A DNA stretch of 57,381 nt from Planctomycetaceae bacterium (GTDB lineage: Bacteria; Planctomycetota; Planctomycetia; Pirellulales; Pirellulaceae). The translations under genes and the position numbers were made by a program. Positions 45,663-53,631 of the stretch are shown piece by piece. The stretch lies in assembly GCA_002723275.1 (NCBI GenBank), contig PBNZ01000014.1:9790-67170 (forward strand). The letters run 5' to 3'. How positions within the stretch are numbered: the stretch's first letter is position 1; the number at the start of each line of letters is the position of its first letter. The notes under the pieces are model-generated. The model was not told the origin of the DNA, searched no databases, and was given only the letters and a program-made list of their open reading frames with translations.

Positions 45663-48299
45663 TCAGTTTTCAAAAGTCGTTGACTGGCCAGACGTTTGAG
45701 CATTTCGCCAATTCCAGTACAGCAACCCTAATTGAGGCGAGATCCCGGTGGGTAACTTGGCAGTGACACCTCGTAAGGAAGTGGGTAAATCACCGGAAAA
45801 AGCCGATTGCAACCGTTCAAATTCCTCGCTGGACAGCATCTTCTCGAGCGGCAGGCCAAGTCCGTGCTCGACAGCCCTCAGGGCATGATCGATCACCTCT
45901 TCACGCGAGAGGCGTCGGATCAGAGCAGCCTGATCCAGCGAATAACCGTCGACCGCAAACAAACGCCAAGTCCAGAAAAACTCTGGCTTAACGTCCGCAT
46001 CAAGCATAGCATTTGCCGCTGCGTCATTCGTCGGAGGACTGGAAGAGCCAATCGGCCCCTTTAACTCGGACGATTGATCCAACCGGAGCGATTTCGGCGC
46101 CGGTTCGTCTCGGGAATCCTCTGGGAACTGCCGATCCTCCGGCATCGGTGGCGAAGGCAGCGGCCGCAGATTCTCGCCAGGCGGCTGATGCTGACCCCCA
46201 AAAACCTTCCGCCGTAAGCTCTGTGGCAACCGAAATCGCTCTAATTCGGCTTTGCCTCGTACCACCTGCTCCCCCTGATCGGTCAACTTAATCACAGGTC
46301 GAAAGCGATCGATTTCGGACTGTTCGAGCAAGCCTGAGGCGATGGCTGCGTCAATCAGTTCGCTCACATCGGTTTGCGTGAAAGCGGACAGTACGCCGAA
46401 AGTACTCAGCTCATCCAACTTCCACTTCAGCACCTTGGCAGACCGCGATCCACACAGCATCCCGATAATCATCTGCTTGCCGAATCGTCCACGGGCTCGG
46501 GCCACGCCACTCAATAACTTGATCACAATCATCCTCGTACCAGGATGAATTGCTCCGGAATCAGCGGCATCGGACGTCGTTTTCTGCTCATCTCCGTGGC
46601 AGTTATCACAATGACCGCAGGCCGTCGCCTCTGATTCGCCGAAATAATCAAGAATCATTTGCTGCCGGCAGCTTGCGAGTGTGGCGTAATCAATGACTCG
46701 GCGCAGCTTACCCAGATTCGACTGACGCCTGGCAGCAAGCCCCTCGAAATCGATTACTAATTCTTCAAAGGGAGTCTCTCGATCGATCATACGAAGCGCA
46801 CGGCCTCGAAACGGCGGCACATAAGTAAAACACTCCAATCGGTTCAGCTCACGAAAGGCACGATTTGCAGCGGCTGGATTCAACCCAGCTGCTTCTGCGA
46901 TTTCTTGAGGAGGCAGGTAAACCAACTCGTGTCGTCGCTTTCCAAGTCGCTGTTCGATCGCGCGAGCCAGTGAGATCTGATTTCGTGCCTGTGAGGGAAG
47001 AAAATCGACGAGAGTGGCCGCGTCGGTATCGAGTCGCACAGCAGCCAGATTTCGATTCGGTTCAAGTCGCTCCAAAGCTCCTGCCTTCTCGAGCAATCGC
47101 TCACAGGTCCCCACGCCTTCGCTGCTAATCGAGAGCCCCACTGACGCGCGGATTTCATCTTGAGTCATTTCGATCGGATTATCATCGCAACAACGGAGGA
47201 AGTCATAGACTTTTGCCACGGCATCCGGCTGCGGAAAGGCACTCTCAATAAAGAATTCCTGGATGTAGCGATCCGACGGCGAAAAGAAGAAGGCACAGCG
47301 TGAATGATTCCCGTCGCGACCTGCTCGACCCGCCTCTTGATAGTAAGCTTCCAGACTGCCCGGCATATTGTAATGAGCAACGAATCGAACCGTCGACTTA
47401 TCGATCCCCATCCCGAAGGCGTTCGTCGCGACGACAATGGCATCTTCGGCCTGCATAAATTCGTCCTGAACTTCTCGACGATCCTCAGCACCTAAACCAC
47501 CGTGATAAACGACCACTTGTCGGCTATCCCATTCGGCGATTGCCTCTCCGAGTTCCTCACACGCCCTGCGCGTCGAGGCATAGACGATGCCAGCCCCCGA
47601 TGTCTCAGACAGGAATTGGCGAAGTGCCTCACGCTTGTCCCGATTTCCCGCATGCGTGTACACCTCGTAATGCAAATTGGGGCGTGCGAACCCCGCGACA
47701 AATGTTTTGGGCGTCTCCAATCGAAGTTGTTGGCAAACGTCTTCACGAACTTCACGAGTCGCCGTTGCAGTCAGCGCAATCGTCTGGGGACTACCGATCT
47801 GTTCACGGAATTCACCCAAGCGAGCGTAATCGTGTCGAAAGTCATGCCCCCATTCACTGATGCAATGGGCCTCATCAATGGCCAGCAGATCGACATTCGC
47901 ACGACTCACCGCGTCGATAAAACGAGAACTACGAAAACGCTCTGGAGCAACGTAAAGCAAATCGAAAAGTCCGTCCGCAAACTGACTTAGACAGGTCGAC
48001 TGCTCCACCGGCGTTAACGAGCTGTTGATAAAGCCTGAGCGGATTCCCAATTCCGTCAGCGAGTCCACCTGGTCCTTCATCAACGCGATCAACGGAGAAA
48101 CAACCAAGGTCGCTCCCGGCCGCATCAGTGCAGGCAATTGGTAACACAAACTCTTGCCGCCGCCGGTCGGCATGATGCAGAGGCAGTCGTCGCCGACGAC
48201 AACTGCTTGAATAACGTCACGTTGCCCAGGACGAAATTCAGAAAGCCCAAAGGCGGGGAGGAATTCCTCGGGTGCCTGTTCGCGCGAATTCGACATCAA
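45663..48299 (-). CDS. recQ: ATP-dependent DNA helicase RecQ, long form
   Basis: 3'-5' helicase for recombination and fork repair. 878 residues, about 270 longer than E. coli RecQ. Motif I PTGGGKSLCYQLPA, motif II AIDEAHCISEWGHDFR, motif VI YYQEAGRAGRDG, RQC zinc site CRQQMILDYFGES followed by CGHCDNC, and a winged helix. The C-terminus has a disordered Pro/Asp-rich linker (HQPPGENLRPLPSPPMPEDR) and a final helical domain (DGYSLDQAALIRRLSREEVI) that looks like the RecQ C-terminal HTH rather than a classical HRDC. ATG 48299 or 48296. Probably monocistronic. Confidence 0.95.
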   Translation of the reverse strand: MMSNSREQAPEEFLPAFGLSEFRPGQRDVIQAVVVGDDCLCIMPTGGGKSLCYQLPALMRPGATLVVSPLIALMKDQVDSLTELGIRSGFINSSLTPVEQSTCLSQFADGLFDLLYVAPERFRSSRFIDAVSRANVDLLAIDEAHCISEWGHDFRHDYARLGEFREQIGSPQTIALTATATREVREDVCQQLRLETPKTFVAGFARPNLHYEVYTHAGNRDKREALRQFLSETSGAGIVYASTRRACEELGEAIAEWDSRQVVVYHGGLGAEDRREVQDEFMQAEDAIVVATNAFGMGIDKSTVRFVAHYNMPGSLEAYYQEAGRAGRDGNHSRCAFFFSPSDRYIQEFFIESAFPQPDAVAKVYDFLRCCDDNPIEMTQDEIRASVGLSISSEGVGTCERLLEKAGALERLEPNRNLAAVRLDTDAATLVDFLPSQARNQISLARAIEQRLGKRRHELVYLPPQEIAEAAGLNPAAANRAFRELNRLECFTYVPPFRGRALRMIDRETPFEELVIDFEGLAARRQSNLGKLRRVIDYATLASCRQQMILDYFGESEATACGHCDNCHGDEQKTTSDAADSGAIHPGTRMIVIKLLSGVARARGRFGKQMIIGMLCGSRSAKVLKWKLDELSTFGVLSAFTQTDVSELIDAAIASGLLEQSEIDRFRPVIKLTDQGEQVVRGKAELERFRLPQSLRRKVFGGQHQPPGENLRPLPSPPMPEDRQFPEDSRDEPAPKSLRLDQSSELKGPIGSSSPPTNDAAANAMLDADVKPEFFWTWRLFAVDGYSLDQAALIRRLSREEVIDHALRAVEHGLGLPLEKMLSSEEFERLQSAFSGDLPTSLRGVTAKLPTGISPQLGLLYWNWRNAQTSGQSTTFEN

Positions 48300-48369
48300 G
48301 GCCTACCTGCCCATCCCTCGCGAACCAACAACGCGAGTTCCCTAAGTATTACCAACGTTTCATCCGTGC

Positions 48370-48648
48370 CTATTTTTGTAGCCCACCAAGATCCGAGATT
48401 GTAAACTCGCAACCTGCCTCTGAGAAGTGATCGAGAAATCTTCCAGTCAGTTGACATCCTCGCTCTCGATCTCCATAGCCTGTCAGAATGCTGCCTTTTG
48501 AATTGCCTCGAGCAATGAGTTTTACCTGGAGTGAATTGGCGAAATTGAATCTCGGCCGTGGCTGATCAACAGCGTCGGGACTACAATCTTTGCATTCAAT
48601 GAACCCGCCGCGAGTGACAAGCGTGAATTCAACCCCTGATTCCCCCAA
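48370..48648 (-). CDS. Possible small CxxC protein
   Basis: 92 codons, start only possible at TTG 48648. Composition looks protein-like (FTLVTRGGFIECKDC, FANSLQVKLIARGNSKGSIL, GCQLTGRFLDHFSEAGCEF) with a CKDC pair, but I do not recognise a family. Its 5' end overlaps the divergent Nudix gene by about 59 bases and no ribosome site is seen, so it may be a chance frame. Confidence 0.35.
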   Translation of the reverse strand: MGESGVEFTLVTRGGFIECKDCSPDAVDQPRPRFNFANSLQVKLIARGNSKGSILTGYGDRERGCQLTGRFLDHFSEAGCEFTISDLGGLQK

Positions 48649-49057
48649 ATGGCCCCGGTGGGGCGTGATTGCCGTCGTCTACCAGCCACCGCATTTTTTG
48701 GTGATTCGCCGGTCGGAGCAGGTGCGAGCTCCCGGAGCCTTCTGTTTCCCGGGCGGGGGTGTCGAAAAGGGTGAAACCGAGGAAATCGCCCTCGCACGTG
48801 AGATGGAAGAAGAGCTATCGGCCAGCATCCAGATCGTGGGCCGAGTCTGGGAAAATCAAACTCCCAGCGGAACTCGCCTGGGGTGGTGGCAGGCCCACTT
48901 GCGGGACGCAGCACAGCTTCAAGCCAATCCCGCGGAGGTGGCGGAAATCCATTGGCTAACCGTCCCTGAGATTCTTGATCTTCCCGATTTGTTGCCGACG
49001 AATCGCGATTTTCTCGCGGGTTTTGAGGCGGGAAACATTCAGCTCAAGTCAAACTGA
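48590..49057 (+). CDS. Nudix hydrolase
   Basis: 155 residues. The Nudix box reads GGVEKGETEEIALAREMEEE, with the G-x5-E-x7-RE-x2-EE pattern that binds the metal. It cleaves nucleoside diphosphates linked to another group; the substrate (oxidised nucleotide, ADP-ribose or other) cannot be read from sequence. The start is uncertain: ATG 48590, ATG 48599 or GTG 48614. A later start would avoid overlap with the minus-strand frame. No ribosome site. Confidence 0.87.
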   Translation: MHSMNPPRVTSVNSTPDSPKWPRWGVIAVVYQPPHFLVIRRSEQVRAPGAFCFPGGGVEKGETEEIALAREMEEELSASIQIVGRVWENQTPSGTRLGWWQAHLRDAAQLQANPAEVAEIHWLTVPEILDLPDLLPTNRDFLAGFEAGNIQLKSN

Positions 49058-49220
49058 TCGAACAGCGATTTTTGCCGCAAAAAAGTTTTCAAGATGAAGT
49101 TGTCAGCAACGGCCAAGCTCGTTGTCCAGAGGCGTATGCCGCCGAGGGGGCACGTGGGTGTATTGGAGCCAGACGCCCATCTCACTCAACCGTCTTCCTC
49201 CAAGTGCCGTTGGCTTCTCG

Positions 49221-50530
49221 ATGCCCAAACGTCCCAAGTCTGCAAAACCGAATCCGGCAGCAGACTCCGATCCTTCTCCGCCCCTTAACAATCGAAATAG
49301 ATTCGCCTTCTGGCTGATCTTTCTCGGACTGCCGCTTTTGGCCACTGGTTACTTGGCTGCTGATTGGTGGGTGGGAATCCCGCCCGAGGCGCAGGCGACT
49401 TACGTCGGTCGTCAGACATGCGCTGAGTGCCACGTGGCGGAAATGAAAAAGTGGGAAGATTCCGATCACGACCTTGCGATTAACCTGGCCACTGACGAAA
49501 CCGTCCTCGGCGACTTCAACGACGTCGAAGTCAAGCATTACGGCATCTTGTCACGAATACATCGTGATGGCGATCGTTTCCTAGTGCACACGGAGGGTCC
49601 GGATAGATTGATGATGGACTTTGAGGTGAAATACGTTTTCGGCGTAGGCCCCCTCCAGCAGTACATGGTGGAATTTGACCGTCCAGCAAACATGCCGGAA
49701 GACGAAATCGCTCGCTTGCAGGTCCTTCGATTATCGTGGGATGCCGAAAAAGAGGAATTGTTCTACCTCTCGCCTCCGGACGTTGACGAAAAACTCGGCC
49801 CCAACGATCCTCTGCACTGGACACGATCCGCACAAATTTAGAATCACATGTGCGCCGAGTGTCATTCGACCAATCTCAAAAAGAATTACGACGTCGCGAC
49901 TCGCACGTATCACACCACCTTTTCTGAGATCGATGTAAGCTGTACAGCATTCCATGGCCCTGGCAGTCTGCATGTCGAACTCGCGGAATCCAAATCACCG
50001 TTCTGGGATCGTCGACTTGGTTATGGACTCAAAAAGCTCAAGGGCGCGGATTCCAATACGGAGATCGAAACGTGTGCTCCCTGCCACTCGAGGCGTCGAG
50101 GGGTTCATGAGGACGAAGGCTTTGACGCGTATTACGACTGTTTCCACAACTAATTGATTCGTCCGGAGACCTATCACGCAGACGGAAAGATTTTGGACGA
50201 AGTTTACGTCTACGGTTCATCCATCTAGAGAAAGATGTACCACAAGAGAATTCGCTGTACCGACTGCCATGATCCTCACAAAACGCGTTTGAAAGCAGAG
50301 GGCAACCAGCAGTTCGTGAGTTGGAGTATCGAATTCGAGCACAGTAAAGCCTCAGCCCATCGGGGAATGCGACTCAATAGGCTGCCCTCGACAACAAACC
50401 TCTCCTCCCGTCATGCCCCGACCATCACCTGCTTGCGATCTCCACCGCTGAGAAATTCGTTCGTTACCGCAAGAACTCTCCTTGAATCCGTACCACCTCC
50501 GTCAAATATGCTGCGGTGCAGGTCGGTGCA
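49221..50530 (+). pseudogene. Multiheme cytochrome c protein broken by three nonsense codons
   Basis: One frame runs from ATG 49221 with a membrane anchor (FAFWLIFLGLPLLATGYLAA) and CAECH heme sites, but contains TAG 49839, TAA 50151 and TAG 50226. Context gives the lost residues: QI-W-NHMCAECHSTNL, FHN-Q-LIRPETYHADG and SSI-Q-RKMYHK. All three are explained by C-to-T or G-to-A changes (TGG to TAG, CAA to TAA, CAG to TAG). A further heme site reads CTAFH instead of CxxCH, and later CxxCH sites are also lost (QFVSWS). From about 50340 the frame is no longer recognisable. CAPCH and CTDCH survive. Once probably an anchored electron carrier of the cytochrome c554 type, often fused to TPR repeats. 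Confidence 0.85.
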
Positions 50531-50655
50531 GGCACCTATTCAACGGGGTTTTCAATTCCGATATGATTGGAGCACCTTACCGACCTGCGCAGCATCCATT
50601 GCTGACGTTCCGGGCCCGATTCTTTCATGCAGCCACTTAGCAAGGAGTCTTCCCT

Positions 50656-52128
50656 ATGGCCACCGCATCTCCCGTTGTCCCAAAGCCACAGATTCGTCAA
50701 ACAGAATGTTTCATTGGCGGACAATGGACCCCCGCGAAAAGCGGAAAAACATTCGCCACCGTCAATCCTGCATCCGAAGAAGTGATCGCCGAGGTTGCCG
50801 AGGGCGACGCTGAGGATGTTGATGCCGCCGTCAAAGCAGCTCGTCGAGCATTTGAAGACAGCGAGTGGAGCCGGATGGATGCACGAGACCGTGGCCGATT
50901 GATGCATCGCCTCTGCGACCTGATTGAAGAAGAAGCTGAAGAACTCGCTGCATTGGAAACACTCGATAACGGAAAACCGATTCGTGACGCCCGCGCAGCG
51001 GATCTTCCACTCGCCATTGACTGCCTCCGTTATTACGCCGGCTTCGCCGACAAAATCGAGGGCGAAACGATTCCGGTTCGCGGCAACTATTTCACCTACA
51101 CGCGTCAGGAACCAGTGGGAGTCGTCGGCCAAATCATTCCTTGGAACTTCCCGATCTTGATGGTGGCCTGGAAATGGGGCCCTGCCCTGGCAGCCGGTTG
51201 TACGATCGTGATGAAGCCCGCCGAACAGACTCCGTTGACGTGCCTTCGTCTCGCTCGACTTGCCCAGAAAGCAGGTTTTCCCGACGGTGTGATCAACATC
51301 GTTCCGGGCTATGGACCAACCGCTGGAGCCGCTTTAGTCAAGCATCCCGACGTCGATAAAATCGCCTTTACTGGCGAACACCTGACGGCACAGACGATCA
51401 TGCAGGACGCTTCACAAACGCTCAAACGGCTGACCTTCGAATTGGGTGGAAAAAGCCCCAACATCGTACTCCCCGATGCCGACCTTGATGCCGCCGTCGC
51501 CGGTTCGCACTTTGGACTCTTTTTCAATCAAGGGCAATGCTGTTGTGCGGGAAGTCGACTGTTCGTTCACGAAAGCATTCACGACGACTTCATTGATCGA
51601 CTCTCCGCCTTGAACACGAATCGCAAGCTCGGCAACCCGCTCGATCCTGAAACGGAACAGGGACCTCAGGTCGATCGCAACCAATTCGACAAAATTATGA
51701 GCTTCATCGAGCGCGGTAAGTCGGAGGGAGCCACCTGTCTCTCGGGCGGCAGTCGTCACGGTGATGTCGGCTACTTCATCGAGCCCACGGTATTCACCAA
51801 CGTTGAAGATGAAATGGCCATTGCCAAAGACGAGATCTTCGGTCCAGTGATGTCTGTCTTGAAGTTCAAAGACATCGACGAAGTTATTGAACGTGGAAAT
51901 CAAACCTTCTACGGCCTGGCAGCGGCTGTCTGGACGCGCGACGTTGCAGCAGCCCATCGCATGGCCGACGCCTTGCGTGCCGGTACAGTCTGGGTTAATT
52001 GCTACGATGTCTTTGATGCGGCAGCGCCCTTTGGTGGATTCAAAATGTCCGGTCAGGGCCGAGAGCTCGGTGCAAAAGGACTAAACGCATACCTGGAAAC
52101 CAAGACGGTGACCGTAGCACTCGACTAA
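50656..52128 (+). CDS. Aldehyde dehydrogenase family protein
   Basis: 490 residues, normal length. Oxidises an aldehyde to its acid with NAD(P)+. Catalytic Cys296 in GQCCCAGSR, general base Glu in ELGGKSPN, Rossmann segment [12 protein letters not shown], and [10 protein letters not shown] near the end. Unusual: the cofactor loop normally FTGSTxxG reads [12 protein letters not shown] 50656 with AAGGAG about 12 bases upstream. It follows the cytochrome pseudogene; a strong hairpin lies directly after its stop. Confidence 0.95.
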   Translation: MATASPVVPKPQIRQTECFIGGQWTPAKSGKTFATVNPASEEVIAEVAEGDAEDVDAAVKAARRAFEDSEWSRMDARDRGRLMHRLCDLIEEEAEELAALETLDNGKPIRDARAADLPLAIDCLRYYAGFADKIEGETIPVRGNYFTYTRQEPVGVVGQIIPWNFPILMVAWKWGPALAAGCTIVMKPAEQTPLTCLRLARLAQKAGFPDGVINIVPGYGPTAGAALVKHPDVDKIAFTGEHLTAQTIMQDASQTLKRLTFELGGKSPNIVLPDADLDAAVAGSHFGLFFNQGQCCCAGSRLFVHESIHDDFIDRLSALNTNRKLGNPLDPETEQGPQVDRNQFDKIMSFIERGKSEGATCLSGGSRHGDVGYFIEPTVFTNVEDEMAIAKDEIFGPVMSVLKFKDIDEVIERGNQTFYGLAAAVWTRDVAAAHRMADALRAGTVWVNCYDVFDAAAPFGGFKMSGQGRELGAKGLNAYLETKTVTVALD

Positions 52129-52134
52129 AACGCC

Positions 52135-52167
52135 GGTGCCAGACAGTGAGGACCGATGTCTGGCACC
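52135..52167. repeat. Perfect 11-bp inverted repeat after ALDH
   Basis: GGTGCCAGACA / TGTCTGGCACC with an 11-base spacer, starting 6 bases after the ALDH stop. It could be a transcription terminator without a long T-run or a REP-type palindrome. Confidence 0.7.
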
Positions 52168-52485
52168 TTCTCAGCTACTAGGTGACCCCCAACACCCCAG
52201 ATAGGGTGAGCTGATTTGGAATACCAATTCGAATGTTGACGCACCGCCCACCAAACGCTTGCGGAAACCTCGGATTGTGACAGGATTCCGTTAGAGGAAC
52301 GCCGCTTCCTTCGTGTTTCTCTACAAGCCCTTGCCCCACCCACGTCGGCCCTTTGTCGGCGTGGGTTGTTTTATGGGTGCGCGGATTCGTTGGGGATTTT
52401 CGGAACGCTTGTCCTGAGCTACGATCTCAAGCAGTGATCAATCGTTTTCCGTCCACCTCGTCAAACATCCCGCGGAATTGCATCC
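52168..52485. other. Intergenic region between ALDH and truB
   Basis: About 320 bases with no supported protein gene. It contains a second terminator-like hairpin (52339-52372) although no gene lies between it and the first hairpin, leaving room for a small RNA of up to about 200 bases. Confidence 0.45.
52339..52372 (+). terminator. Terminator-like hairpin before truB
   Basis: CCCACGTCGGC / GTCGGCGTGGG (two G-U pairs) with a 5-base loop, followed by TTGTTTT. Confidence 0.55.
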
Positions 52486-53364
52486 TTGTTCGGACTGCTC
52501 AACGTCAACAAACCTTCAGGCGTTACTTCACGTGACGTCGTGAATCATGTGCAGCGGCTCGTTCGGCCCGTTAAGGTGGGTCATGCCGGCACGCTTGATC
52601 CGCTCGCGAATGGCGTGTTAGTCGTATCGCTGGGGCAGGCCACTCGCTTAACCCCCTATCTGCACGACCTGACCAAACAATATAAAGGCACCTTTCTCTT
52701 GGGTCGCAGGAGCGACACGGAGGATATCGAAGGGCAGGTTGAGACTATACCAGACGCAGTCCCACCGAGCGAAGCAGAGATCCTGGCAGCATTGCCGCAA
52801 TTCACCGGGAAAATCCTGCAACGACCGCCCGCCTATTCCGCAATCAAGGTAAAAGGAAAACGCGCTTACGAGCGTGCCCGTGCTGGCGACGTTGTGGAAC
52901 TTACTGCCCGCCCGGTCACCATAAATGAAATCGCTCTCCTCGATTACCAATACCCTGAATTGAGGCTCTCGATTGTGTGCGGTAGCGGGACTTACATTCG
53001 ATCTCTTGGCCGAGACTTAGCCGAGACAATCGGCAGCTGCTCCGTAATGTCCGCTTTAACGCGCACGGCAATTGGTCCGTTCCAGCTCGCGAAGTCAACG
53101 CAATTGGAACAACTTACCAAGGACGGTATCGAACCTTATCTGCTGCCGCCTCTGACCGGTGTTCCGCATCTGCCGCAAGTCGAGCTGTCATCTCATCAGA
53201 TCGAGCAACTGGCCGACGGCAGGTTGTTAAGTTGCAACAATTGTGACGCAGATGAGGTTGCAGCAATCGACCCCCAGGGGCAACTTCTTGCCATCCTGCA
53301 ACGCCAGAGCGATGAAGGGGATTACCATCCCAAGCGCAACTTTGCCGCGAGATTCTCTTCTTAA
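52486..53364 (+). CDS. truB: tRNA pseudouridine-55 synthase TruB
   Basis: Makes the pseudouridine of the T-loop in nearly all tRNAs. 292 residues. LLNVNKPSGVTSRDVV, catalytic Asp38 in HAGTLDPLANGVL, YKGTFLLGRRSDTEDIEG, PAYSAIKVKGKRAYERAR and SGTYIRSLGRDLAE are all present, with a short C-terminal PUA-like part. The start is taken as TTG 52486; no ribosome site is evident. The usual neighbours (infB, rbfA, rpsO) are absent. Confidence 0.95.
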   Translation: MFGLLNVNKPSGVTSRDVVNHVQRLVRPVKVGHAGTLDPLANGVLVVSLGQATRLTPYLHDLTKQYKGTFLLGRRSDTEDIEGQVETIPDAVPPSEAEILAALPQFTGKILQRPPAYSAIKVKGKRAYERARAGDVVELTARPVTINEIALLDYQYPELRLSIVCGSGTYIRSLGRDLAETIGSCSVMSALTRTAIGPFQLAKSTQLEQLTKDGIEPYLLPPLTGVPHLPQVELSSHQIEQLADGRLLSCNNCDADEVAAIDPQGQLLAILQRQSDEGDYHPKRNFAARFSS

Positions 53365-53631
53365 GAGATCACAGATCGTTACGACCGATTCATTCGATTT
53401 TCAAGTGTGGTCGGTCGTTAAGAGTTGTCGATCACAGGATTAGAAACCGCGTTATCAGCAGTACCGCCTGGGTAAAGTCACGGGACAACTGACGCCATCC
53501 CTCATGCGTCGAGCCGCTGTATGCCGAAATGGAATGAAGTAGCGAGGCAGGAGTCGCTTACTGCATGGACGCGCGTGCACATCGCCACGACAAGCGACAG
53601 AGGCTGATCGACACACGATAGAGGCGTGTCC

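Noticed and set aside
49839-50228. Stop-codon recoding in the cytochrome gene, by analogy with the selenoprotein candidate
   Set aside because: The stops are TAG, TAA and TAG at Trp/Gln positions and heme sites are also lost, so decay explains it better.
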